Below are positions 24,012-31,886 of a DNA stretch of 64,000 nucleotides, piece by piece. A model generated the notes under the pieces. It saw only the letters and a program-made list of their open reading frames with translations. It had not been told where the DNA came from and ran no database searches. The DNA comes from Stappia sp. TSB10P1A (lineage in GTDB: Bacteria > Pseudomonadota > Alphaproteobacteria > Rhizobiales > Stappiaceae): positions 62,001-126,000 of the forward strand of contig NZ_FYAU01000029.1 of assembly GCF_900185725.1 (NCBI RefSeq), in the 5' to 3' direction. How positions within the stretch are numbered: position 1 is the first letter of the stretch; each line of letters starts with the position of its first letter. A program made the position numbers and the translations under genes.

Positions 24012-24710
24012 ATGCAATACACGTTGCCGCTCGTTGCCGACACCCGCCTTGCGCGGGTTCACGGACTGCTGCTTGCCCGGTTCGGTCCGGTGCCGGAGTG
24101 CTACCGGCTCGACCCGGTGAGCCAGCTCGTCTTCGCGATGCTGAGCGGCCGGACACGGGATGCGGTCGCCATGGAGGTCTTTGCAGCGCTGGCCCGCCGG
24201 ATGGGTGCCTGGGAGCGGCTGGCGGAAACGGCGGCGAGCGAGCTGGAGGGCATGATCGCCGGGGTGACCTTCGCCGAGCGCAAGGCGCGGCAGATCCCGG
24301 CCGCCCTGCGCGAGATCGCGGCCCGGCGCGGGCGGCTCGACCTGGAGTTCCTTGCCGGCTGGCCGGTGGAGGAGGGCCGGGTCTGGCTGGAGAGCCTGAC
24401 CGGGGTCGGCCCCAAGACCAGCATGGCGGTGCTCGGGCTCAGCACGCTGCGCCGCCGGGCGCTGATGGTCGACACGGCCCATAACCGGGTCGCCGGCCGG
24501 CTGGGCCTCGTGCCGGTGCGCGCCGACATTGCCCACGCCACGCGGCTGCTCAATCGGCAGCTACCCGCAGCCTGGACCGCCGACGATACGGAAACCCACC
24601 ATTTTCTGATGCAGGGGCTGGGCCGCAGCCATTGCCGTCACCGCCGGCCGGTCTGCGCGGACTGCCCGTTGTGCCGCCTCTGCCAGGCGGTGCCGGAGGG
24701 GCGGGCATGA
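24012..24710 (+). CDS. Endonuclease III-like DNA glycosylase (HhH-GPD with Fe-S cluster)
   Basis: This 232-residue HhH-GPD protein has the helix-hairpin-helix LTGVGPKTSMAVL with Lys135 in the place of the catalytic lysine of Nth. VDTAHNRV supplies the catalytic aspartate (Asp154). C208-X6-C215-X2-C218-X5-C224 is the exact [4Fe-4S] spacing of endonuclease III; an extra Cys221 lies inside it. It should excise damaged pyrimidines and nick the abasic site, but could prefer other lesions. The start at 24012 follows the LexA box, and its stop overlaps imuA by ATGA, so it is the leading gene of an SOS mutagenesis operon. Confidence 0.88.
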   Translation: MQYTLPLVADTRLARVHGLLLARFGPVPECYRLDPVSQLVFAMLSGRTRDAVAMEVFAALARRMGAWERLAETAASELEGMIAGVTFAERKARQIPAALREIAARRGRLDLEFLAGWPVEEGRVWLESLTGVGPKTSMAVLGLSTLRRRALMVDTAHNRVAGRLGLVPVRADIAHATRLLNRQLPAAWTADDTETHHFLMQGLGRSHCRHRRPVCADCPLCRLCQAVPEGRA

Positions 24711-25504
24711 GGGACGGGAAGATACTGGCGGCGCTGCGCGCCCGCATGGCCGCGGGCGGGCTGGACGAGGGGGCGGCCTGGCCGGCGGTCGGGCTGGATG
24801 CAGGGGCGGACGCGCAAGGGGCAGTGCTGCCCGGCGGGCTGGCGAGCGGGGCCCTGCACGAGCTGCAGCCGGCGACGCCGGCCGATATCGGCGCGGCGAC
24901 CGGGTTTGCCCTGGGCCTTGCCGCGCGGCTGCTGGCGCGCCGTCCCGGCCCTCTTCTGTGGGGGCTGCCGTCGACGCGGGGCTGGCGCGAGGGTCGGCTT
25001 TATCCGGTCGGCCTTGCCGCCTTTGGTATCGATCCGGACCGGCTGATCCAGGTCGAGGTGAAGAAGACCGCCGACCTCCTGTGGAGCCTGGAGGAGGCGC
25101 TGGACCACCCCTCGCTCGCCGTCGTCGTCGGCCTGCTGCCCGAAGGCGACCGGCTCTACGACTTCACCGCGAGCCGCCGCCTGGCGATGCGCGCCGCCCG
25201 CCACGGGGCGACGGTGCTGCTGCTGGGAGCGGCGCCTGTCTTCGACATGGCAACGGCCGCCTCGACCCGCTGGTCGATTGCCGCTTCGGCAAGCCGGCCC
25301 GTGCCCCATGCCGGCCAGGCGGTGCCGGGGCTCGGCCCGCCGCGCTGGCAGGCCCGGCTGGTGAAATCGCGCAAGGGTCTTCTGGACGCCTGGGATCTCG
25401 AGTGGAACCATGACACGCTGTCTTTCCGTCTGGCTGCCCCGCTGGCCGACCGAGCGCCGCTGCGCCGGGCCGGCCCGCTCGCGCCGCGATCGACTGCCGC
25501 CTGA
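24707..25504 (+). CDS. imuA: ImuA, RecA-like mutasome protein
   Basis: This 265-residue protein matches ImuA (SulA-like/RecA-like) of the ImuA-ImuB-DnaE2 mutasome. The core GPLLWGLPSTRGWREGRLYPVGL and the segment QVEVKKTADLLWSLEEAL correspond to the degenerate RecA fold without a clear Walker A. The end KSRKGLLDAWDLEWNHDTLSF is typical of the family. In other bacteria it is needed for damage-induced mutagenesis together with ImuB and DnaE2. Its last 95 bp overlap imuB in another frame. Confidence 0.9.
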   Translation: MRDGKILAALRARMAAGGLDEGAAWPAVGLDAGADAQGAVLPGGLASGALHELQPATPADIGAATGFALGLAARLLARRPGPLLWGLPSTRGWREGRLYPVGLAAFGIDPDRLIQVEVKKTADLLWSLEEALDHPSLAVVVGLLPEGDRLYDFTASRRLAMRAARHGATVLLLGAAPVFDMATAASTRWSIAASASRPVPHAGQAVPGLGPPRWQARLVKSRKGLLDAWDLEWNHDTLSFRLAAPLADRAPLRRAGPLAPRSTAA

Positions 25505-26984
25505 CGAGGCGGGCCCGCTCGTGCTCTCCGTGCTGGAGCGGAATGGAGCACGGGTCAGCGCGGTCAACGCGCCCGCCGCCGCGCTCGGCCTTGCGCCGGG
25601 CATGCCGCTGGCCGATGCGCGGGCGATCCATCCCGCTCTCGCTGTTGCGTCGGCGGACCCGGACGGCGATGCGCAAGGCCTGCGCCGGCTCGCCCTGTGG
25701 TGCCAACGCTACAGCCCGCTGACCCGCATCGACGCGCCGGACGGCGTCTCCATCGACATTGCCGGCTGCGCCCATCTGTTCGGCGGCGAAGAGGCGCTGA
25801 TGGCGGATCTCGCCGACCGGCTGCATGGCTTCGGCCTCACCGCCCGGCTTGCGCTGGCGCCGACGCTCGGCGCCGCTTGGGCGCTTGCCCGCTATGGCGA
25901 GACGGAGATGACGCGAGCCGCCCCCGGCGAGACGGGCGAGCGACTGGCGCCGCTTCCCGTCGCCGCCCTGCGCATCGAGGCGGAGACGGCGCGCGCCCTG
26001 GCCCGGCTTGGCCTCGACCGGATCGGACTATTAGCCGGCAAACCACGGGCGCCGCTCGCCGGCCGCTTCGGCCCGCTCCTGGTGCTGCGGCTCGACCAGG
26101 CCTTGGGGCGCGAGGGCGAGCGCTTCGATCCGGTCGAGGCGGCGCCGGTCCACCGCATCGCGCGCAATTTCGCCGAGCCGGTCGTCACGCTGGAGGCGAT
26201 CGCCGAGGTGGCGGCGCGGCTTGTCGGCGAGCTTGCCGAGATGCTGCAGGGCCTCGGCAAGGCGGCGCGGCGGCTGGAACTGGCGCTCTATCGCGTCGAC
26301 GGCTGGCGCGAGGCGCTGGAACTGCGCATCACCCGGCCGAGCAACGATGCCGCGCATCTTTTGCGCCTGCTCGGCGAGCGGCTCGACCGGCTGCGCGACC
26401 ATGCCGGCTTCGGCTTCGAGGCGGCGGTGCTCTCCGCCTTCGAGGTGGAGCGCGCCGAGGCGGTGCAGGCGGCACTGTCGGGGCGCGAGCGTGTCGTCCC
26501 CCCGCCGGGCGATCTCGACCGCTTGCTCGACCGGCTGGTCAATCGCTTCGGGCCCGAGCGCGTCTGCCGCTTCGCGCCGCGCGAAAGCCATGTGCCGGAG
26601 CGCGCCTGCCATCCGGTCTCGGCGCTTGCTCAGGCGGTGCGCCACGACTGGGCGGCGCATTGCCGGGCCCTGCATGGCGGTGCCGCGCTTGCCCGCCCGC
26701 CGCTGCTGTTCGAACGTCCCGAGCCGGTGGAGGTGCTGGTGGAGATGCCGGACAAGCCGCCGGCGCGCTTCGAGTGGCGGCGCACCGCGCACCGCATCGT
26801 GCGCGCGGAAGGGCCGGAGCGGATCGCGCCGGAATGGTGGGCGGGCGGCGAGGCCAACCGCCTGACCCGCGACTATTACCGTGTCGAGGACACGGACGGG
26901 CGGCGCTTCTGGCTGTTCCGCGAAGGCCTTTACGACCGGCCCGGCGACACGGTGCGCTGGTTCGTCCATGGGCTGTTCGCATGA
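25410..26984 (+). CDS. imuB: ImuB, Y-family polymerase-like mutasome subunit
   Basis: This 524-residue protein has the palm/finger region of Y-family polymerases (SVWLPRWPTER at the start; YSPLTRIDAPDGVSIDIAGCAHLFGG around residues 100-120; GLTARLALAPTLGAAWALARYG). The acidic residues needed for catalysis in active Y polymerases are not all present, as is normal for ImuB, which acts as an adaptor between the beta clamp and DnaE2. The C-terminal part ends RFWLFREGLYDRPGDTVRWF, a conserved ImuB ending. The stop overlaps the dnaE2 start (ATGATG). Confidence 0.92.
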   Translation: MTRCLSVWLPRWPTERRCAGPARSRRDRLPPDEAGPLVLSVLERNGARVSAVNAPAAALGLAPGMPLADARAIHPALAVASADPDGDAQGLRRLALWCQRYSPLTRIDAPDGVSIDIAGCAHLFGGEEALMADLADRLHGFGLTARLALAPTLGAAWALARYGETEMTRAAPGETGERLAPLPVAALRIEAETARALARLGLDRIGLLAGKPRAPLAGRFGPLLVLRLDQALGREGERFDPVEAAPVHRIARNFAEPVVTLEAIAEVAARLVGELAEMLQGLGKAARRLELALYRVDGWREALELRITRPSNDAAHLLRLLGERLDRLRDHAGFGFEAAVLSAFEVERAEAVQAALSGRERVVPPPGDLDRLLDRLVNRFGPERVCRFAPRESHVPERACHPVSALAQAVRHDWAAHCRALHGGAALARPPLLFERPEPVEVLVEMPDKPPARFEWRRTAHRIVRAEGPERIAPEWWAGGEANRLTRDYYRVEDTDGRRFWLFREGLYDRPGDTVRWFVHGLFA

Positions 26985-29900
26985 TGGCGGCCTTCGCGGA
27001 ACTGGTGGCGACCAGCAATTTCAGCTTCCTGCGCGGCGCCTCGCATGCGGCGGAGTTGGTGGCGACGGCGGCCCGGCTCGGCCTTGCTGCCATCGGCATC
27101 GCCGACCGCAACACGCTGGCCGGCGTCGTGCGGGCGCATGTGGCGGCGCGCGAGCATCCCATTCGTCTGATCGTCGGCGCGCGGCTGGTGCTGCGCGACG
27201 GGTTCGAACTGGTCATCCATCCGCAGGACCGGGAGGCCTATGGCCGGCTGAGCCGGCTGCTCACCCTCGGCAACCGGCGGGCGCCGAAAGGGGAATGCCA
27301 TCTCGACTTTTCCGATCTCGGCGGGCTCGGGGAGGGGCAGCAGCTCATCGTCATCCCGCCGCGCAGCCTTGATGCCGCCTTCGCCGCGCGCCTTGCCGAG
27401 TTGGGGCAGGGCTATGCCGGCGCCGTCTCGCTGGCCCTGTCGCCCGCCCATCGCAGCGACGACAGGGCCCGTTTCGACCGCCTGGCGGAGCTTGCCGGGG
27501 CCTGCCGCACACCGCTGGTCGCGACCAACGACGTGCTCTACCACGCGCCCGAGCGGCGTCCCTTGCAGGATGTGCTCACCTGCATCCGCGCGCATGTGAC
27601 CATCGACGCGGCCGGCTTCCTGCTGGAGCCGAATGCGGAGCGACACCTGAAGCCGCCGCGGGAAATGGCGCGGCTGCTGTCCGGCCATGAGCGCGCGCTG
27701 GAGCGCAGCCTGGAGATCGCCGAGCGTTGCCGGTTCAGCCTCGACGAGCTGTCACCGCATTATCCGGACGAGCCGGCCGGCGAGAGCGCGACGCCGCAGC
27801 AGGAGTTGGAGCGGCTGACCTGGCTGGGGGCCGAAAACCGGTTTCCGCAAGGCATCCCACCGGATGTGCAGGCGAACATCGCGCGCGAACTGCGGCTGAT
27901 CGGCGAACTCGGCTTCGCCTCCTATTTCCTCACCGTGCAGGACATCGTCCGCTTCGCCCGCAGCCAGGATCCGCCGATCCTGTGCCAGGGGCGCGGCTCC
28001 TCGGCCAATTCCGTCGTCTGCTATTGCCTCGGCATCACTTCGGTCAATCCGACCGAGATCGACCTCTTGTTCGAGCGCTTCGTGTCGGCGGCGCGCGGCG
28101 AGCCGCCGGATATCGACGTCGATTTCGAGCATGAGCGGCGCGAGGAGGTGATTCAGTACATCTATCGGCGCTATGGCCGCGAACGCGCCGGCCTTGCCGC
28201 CACGGTGATCCGCTACCGCGCCCGCAGCGCCGTCAATGACGTCGGCAAGGCGATGGGCCTGTCGACCGACGTGGTCGGCGCCATGTCCGGCCTGATCTGG
28301 GGCTGGTCGGGCAGCGCGCCGGCGGAAGGCGAGATCCGCCAGGCCGGGCTCGATGCCCGCGATCCCCGCCTGACGCAGACCGTCCGGTTGGTGCGCCAGT
28401 TGATCGACTTCCCCCGCCACCTGTCGCAGCATGTCGGCGGTTTCGTCATCACCCGCGAACGTCTCGACGAGGTGGTCCCGATCGCCAATGCGGCGATGGA
28501 GGACCGCACCGTGGTGGAATGGGACAAGGACGACCTCGACGCGCTCGGCATCCTCAAGGTCGATGTGCTGGCGCTCGGCATGCTGACCTGCCTGCGCAAG
28601 AGCTTCGACCTGCTGCGCGGCCATTACGGCCGCGACATGGGGCTGGCGAGCGTGCCGCGTGACGATCCGGCGACCTATGCGATGATCCAAAAGGCCGATA
28701 CGGTCGGCGTCTTCCAGATCGAGAGCCGGGCGCAGATGTCGATGCTGCCGCGCCTTAGACCTGAAAACTTCTACGATCTCGTCATCCAGATCGCCATCGT
28801 CCGCCCCGGACCGATCCAGGGCGACATGGTCAATCCCTATCTGCGCCGGCGCAAGGGGCTGGAGCAGGTCGACTATCCCTCGCCCGAGCTTGCGGCGGTG
28901 CTGAAGAAGACCCTGGGCGTGCCGCTGTTCCAGGAACAGGCGATGAAGATCGCCATCGTCGGGGCCGGCTTTTCGCCGGATGAGGCGGACCGGCTGCGCC
29001 GGGCGATGGCCTCCTTCCGCAACATCGGCACGATCGAACAGTTCCGCGAGAAATTCGTCGCCGGCATGATCGCGAAGGGCTATCAGCCCGACTTCGCCGC
29101 CCGCTGCTTCGAGCAGATCAAGGGCTTCAGCGATTACGGCTTTCCCGAAAGCCATTCGGCAAGCTTCGCCCTGCTCGCCTATGCCTCCTCCTGGCTCAAG
29201 TGCCACTATCCGGAGGTTTTCGCCTGCGCTCTGCTCAACTCGCAGCCGATGGGTTTTTATTCCTCCGCCTCCATCGTGCGGGACCTGCGTGCCCATGGCG
29301 GCCGCGTGCTGCCGGTCGATGTCAATCACAGCGGCTGGGACCACACGCTGGAGGCGGCGGAGCGATCCGGAGCGCAGACGGGCGAGGGCGGCAATGCCTT
29401 CGCCCTGCGGCTCGGCCTGCGCCAGGTCGACGGATTGGGCGAGGAAGCGGGAGAGGCGCTGGCGGCGGCCCGCGGCATGGGCTTTGCGGATCTCGCCGAC
29501 CTGCATGGCCGGGCCGGCCTCGACAGCCGGGCGCTGGTGGCGCTGGCCAATGCCGATGCCTTCCGCTCGCTCGGCCTCGACCGGCGCCAGGCCTTGTGGG
29601 AGATCAAGGGGCTGGCCGGCCGGCTCGGGCGCGCGGGCGGCCAGGACGACCTGCCGCTGTTCGGCGGGCGGCAGGGACTGGCCTTGCTTGCCGCGCGGGA
29701 AGAGCAGGTGGAACTGCCGTCCATGCGCCCCGGCGAGCATGTGGTGGAAGACTACGCTAGCCTGCACCTGTCGTTGAAGGCGCATCCCTTCGCCTTCCTG
29801 CGCGCCCGCCTCGAGGCCTGCCGCAGCTTGCGCGCGGCCGATCTCGCGTCGCAGGGCAATGGCCGGTTCGTCCGCGTTGCCGGCCTCGTGCTGGTGCGCC

Positions 29901-30226
29901 AGCGTCCGCAAACCGCCAAGAACGTCACCTTCCTGACGCTGGAGGACGAGACGGGCATCGCCAATATCGTGGTCTGGAGCCGGCTCTTCGAGCGCAGCCG
30001 GCGGATCGTCATGGGCGCGCGCGCCATCCTGGTGGACGGCGCCATCCAGAAGGAGGACGGCGTCATCCATCTGGTGGCGCGGCAGCTCACCGACATCACG
30101 CCGGAGCTGATGGCCGCGCTGTCGAAGGAGCCGCCGCCGCAGGAGGGGCCGAAGCTTTCGGGGGCGAGCCTGTGGCGCCATCCGCGCGACACCCGCGTCC
30201 TGCCGAAGGGGCGGAATTTCCACTGA
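26981..30226 (+). CDS. dnaE2: Error-prone DNA polymerase DnaE2
   Basis: This 1081-residue C-family polymerase has the usual length for DnaE2. Order: a PHP domain at the N-terminus in its degenerate DnaE2 form (LVATSNFSFLRGASHAAEL); the palm with the catalytic aspartates in PPDIDVDFEH (about 374-383) and VEWDKDDLDALGILKVDVL; a helix-hairpin-helix region (LGLRQVDGLGEEAG); and an OB domain (VRVAGLVLVRQRPQTAKNVTFLTLED). A DLPLF motif near residue 890 resembles a clamp-binding peptide. It carries out translesion synthesis and mutagenesis under SOS control with ImuA/B. Of two adjacent ATGs, the first overlaps the imuB stop. Confidence 0.95.
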   Translation: MMAAFAELVATSNFSFLRGASHAAELVATAARLGLAAIGIADRNTLAGVVRAHVAAREHPIRLIVGARLVLRDGFELVIHPQDREAYGRLSRLLTLGNRRAPKGECHLDFSDLGGLGEGQQLIVIPPRSLDAAFAARLAELGQGYAGAVSLALSPAHRSDDRARFDRLAELAGACRTPLVATNDVLYHAPERRPLQDVLTCIRAHVTIDAAGFLLEPNAERHLKPPREMARLLSGHERALERSLEIAERCRFSLDELSPHYPDEPAGESATPQQELERLTWLGAENRFPQGIPPDVQANIARELRLIGELGFASYFLTVQDIVRFARSQDPPILCQGRGSSANSVVCYCLGITSVNPTEIDLLFERFVSAARGEPPDIDVDFEHERREEVIQYIYRRYGRERAGLAATVIRYRARSAVNDVGKAMGLSTDVVGAMSGLIWGWSGSAPAEGEIRQAGLDARDPRLTQTVRLVRQLIDFPRHLSQHVGGFVITRERLDEVVPIANAAMEDRTVVEWDKDDLDALGILKVDVLALGMLTCLRKSFDLLRGHYGRDMGLASVPRDDPATYAMIQKADTVGVFQIESRAQMSMLPRLRPENFYDLVIQIAIVRPGPIQGDMVNPYLRRRKGLEQVDYPSPELAAVLKKTLGVPLFQEQAMKIAIVGAGFSPDEADRLRRAMASFRNIGTIEQFREKFVAGMIAKGYQPDFAARCFEQIKGFSDYGFPESHSASFALLAYASSWLKCHYPEVFACALLNSQPMGFYSSASIVRDLRAHGGRVLPVDVNHSGWDHTLEAAERSGAQTGEGGNAFALRLGLRQVDGLGEEAGEALAAARGMGFADLADLHGRAGLDSRALVALANADAFRSLGLDRRQALWEIKGLAGRLGRAGGQDDLPLFGGRQGLALLAAREEQVELPSMRPGEHVVEDYASLHLSLKAHPFAFLRARLEACRSLRAADLASQGNGRFVRVAGLVLVRQRPQTAKNVTFLTLEDETGIANIVVWSRLFERSRRIVMGARAILVDGAIQKEDGVIHLVARQLTDITPELMAALSKEPPPQEGPKLSGASLWRHPRDTRVLPKGRNFH

Positions 30227-30252
30227 GGGCAGGTGCGCTGCGGCCCACCGGC

Positions 30253-30909
30253 TCAGGCGGCGGAGCGCTGGAGCATGTAATGCACGATGCCGTGTTCGCC
30301 GGCGGTAACAGTCACGCTGCCGAGCCCGCAGGCCGGCAGGTCCAGCCCCTGCAGCAGGTTTTCGCCCTTGCCGAACACCGCGGGCACGACCGCAAGATGC
30401 ATCTCGTCGATGAGGCCGGCCTCAAGATACTGGCGCAAGGTCGAGACGCCGCCGCCGACCCGCACGTCGCGGTCGCCGGCCGCGGCCCTTGCGCGCTCCA
30501 GCGCCGCATGAATGCCGTCGGTGACGAAATGAAACACCGTACCGCCCGGCATCTCGAAGCTGGCACGAGGATGGTGGGTCAGGACGAAAACGTCACAGTG
30601 AAAAGGCGGAGTATCGCCCCACCACCCCTTCCAGCCGTCGTCCGGCCAGGGACCGCGCACGGGACCGAACATGTTCCGCCCCATGATCCAGGCGCCGACA
30701 TTCTCGAAGCTGCGGGCGATGAACTTCTCGTTGATGCCGGGAGTGCCGCCGTCTTCGCCCAGCACGCGGCGGCGGAAGCTCGGCGTGTCGAACACCCACT
30801 CGCGCAGGGCCTCGCTGCCGACGCCCATCGGCTCCGTCTCGCTCTGGTCGGGGCCGGCGCCATAGCCGTCGAGCGACAGGCTGAAGCAGTGAACGCGGAG
30901 CTTGGGCAT
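30253..30909 (-). CDS. RibD C-terminal / dihydrofolate-reductase-like protein
   Basis: This 218-residue protein is of the RibD-C/DHFR-like family (YwjB/YyaP type). Visible are CFSLSLDGYGAGP at the N-terminus, GAWIMGRNMFGP, FVLTHHPRASFEM and the NADPH-binding DVRVGGGVSTLRQYLEAGLIDEMHL. These proteins are predicted NADPH reductases of unknown substrate. The start at 30909 follows GGAGGA. It is divergent from an HxlR regulator with 87 bp between them, so that regulator probably controls it. Confidence 0.88.
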   Translation of the reverse strand: MPKLRVHCFSLSLDGYGAGPDQSETEPMGVGSEALREWVFDTPSFRRRVLGEDGGTPGINEKFIARSFENVGAWIMGRNMFGPVRGPWPDDGWKGWWGDTPPFHCDVFVLTHHPRASFEMPGGTVFHFVTDGIHAALERARAAAGDRDVRVGGGVSTLRQYLEAGLIDEMHLAVVPAVFGKGENLLQGLDLPACGLGSVTVTAGEHGIVHYMLQRSAA

Positions 30910-30924
30910 GGGTTCCTCCAAACC

Positions 30925-30980
30925 GATTGCAAACCGAAAGCAGTTGTCTTGTGTCACGACTGCTCCTAGATTGCAACCGG
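30925..30980. promoter_or_regulatory. HxlR operator/promoter region
   Basis: The divergent gap carries a near-perfect inverted repeat AGCAGTTGT (30939-30947)/ACGACTGCT (30956-30964). GATTGCAA occurs as a direct repeat at 30925-30932 and 30969-30976. A rightward promoter TTGTCT (30944)-N17-TAGATT (30967) overlaps the inverted repeat. This layout fits autoregulation and control of the reductase by the HxlR protein. Confidence 0.5.
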
Positions 30981-30996
30981 TTTTGACGGAGGCGGC

Positions 30997-31518
30997 ATGC
31001 AGGACATCGAGCGCCGGTCGGGATGCCCGATCAATCTGGCGATGGAAGTGCTGGGGGATCGCTGGAGCCTCGTCGTCATCCGCGACATGATGTTCGGCAA
31101 CCGCCGGCATTTCCGCGAGTTGCTGACCCGTTCGGAGGAAGGCATCGCCTCCAACATCCTGGCGGCCCGGCTGAAGCGTTTGGTCGCGCTCGGCCTCGTC
31201 ACGAGGCGGGACGATCCGAGCCACAGCCAGAAGGCGATCTACAGCTTGGCCGAACCGGCGATCCAACTGGTGCCGGTGCTGGCGATGCTCGGCGCCTGGG
31301 GGCGCCGGCACCTGCCGGTCAGCGAGGAACTGTCGATCCGCGCGCAGCTTCTGGAAGAGGGCGGCGAGCCGATGTGGACCGCCTTCATGGATGACCTGCG
31401 CCGCCTGCATCTGGAGAACCCCGTCGCCGGCGCCAGCGGAGCCATTGTCTCGCCGGTTCTCGCGGACCTCACCAGGGCCTTTGAGGCCGTGCGGGCGCGG
31501 TCGGCACCTGCCGGATAG
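30997..31518 (+). CDS. HxlR-family winged-helix regulator
   Basis: This 173-residue protein has a full HxlR domain in the first 100 residues: CPINLAMEVLGDRWSLVVIRDMMFG, RHFRELL, GIASNILAARLKRLVALGLV. An unusual C-terminal extension of about 70 residues contains no recognised motif. The conserved N-terminal cysteine (Cys10), often a redox or electrophile sensor in HxlR proteins such as HypR and QorR, is present. It is divergent from the RibD/DHFR-like reductase, its likely target. Confidence 0.9.
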   Translation: MQDIERRSGCPINLAMEVLGDRWSLVVIRDMMFGNRRHFRELLTRSEEGIASNILAARLKRLVALGLVTRRDDPSHSQKAIYSLAEPAIQLVPVLAMLGAWGRRHLPVSEELSIRAQLLEEGGEPMWTAFMDDLRRLHLENPVAGASGAIVSPVLADLTRAFEAVRARSAPAG

Positions 31519-31708
31519 GAGATCCTCCCTGGGCGCTGTCCTTGGGCGCCTCGCCGGGGCCTCCTGCCCTCTGGCTGCGATTCCCTCAAGATGTCGGCTG
31601 TGCCGATAGCGAGGCGCGAGGCCTTGCAGGAAGGCTGTCCTTTCCGCCGTCCTTCTGCTGCGGGCGGAGGGCCGAACATTTAGCCGGATCTCCTGCTCTT
31701 GGTGTTCT

Positions 31709-31722
31709 TGACAACGTTGTCA
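31709..31722. promoter_or_regulatory. LacI-family operator O1
   Basis: TGACAACGTTGTCA is a perfect 14-bp palindrome with the central CG typical of LacI/GalR-family sites. It overlaps the candidate -35 (TTGACA) of the downstream operon. Confidence 0.8.
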
Positions 31723-31740
31723 TTCGAATGTTAGTGGCAA

Positions 31741-31754
31741 TGACAACGTTGTCA
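31741..31754. promoter_or_regulatory. LacI-family operator O2
   Basis: This is an identical copy of O1 (TGACAACGTTGTCA), extended to 16 bp as ATGACAACGTTGTCAT. Its centre is 32 bp from that of O1, three helical turns, so two repressor dimers would sit on the same DNA face. The cognate regulator is probably the LacI protein encoded at 37522. Confidence 0.8.
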
Positions 31755-31886
31755 TGCGGTGATTGACGAGCCGATGGAACGGATCGGTTCGGTGTTTCGG
31801 AGACGACGAAAAGGCCAGCCGACCGGAGGCTCGGCAGCGAAATCCAGGCGGGAGGGCGTGGCGGGAGCCGCGCGAGGGACGGAACG

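Larger units (their letters stand above)
31519..31886. promoter_or_regulatory. Intergenic control region of the LacI operon (368 bp)
   Basis: This is the only gap over 300 bp. The left 190 bp show no convincing gene or terminator. The right half holds the twin LacI operators (31709 and 31741) and a TTGACA at 31708-31713 that could be the -35, without a good -10. The stretch after 31760 reads as a 5' leader, with no small reading frame I would defend. Confidence 0.6.

Noticed and set aside
27752-30223. An 823-codon minus-strand open frame inside dnaE2
   Set aside because: Antisense shadow of the dnaE2 coding sequence with no recognisable domain and no ribosome site.
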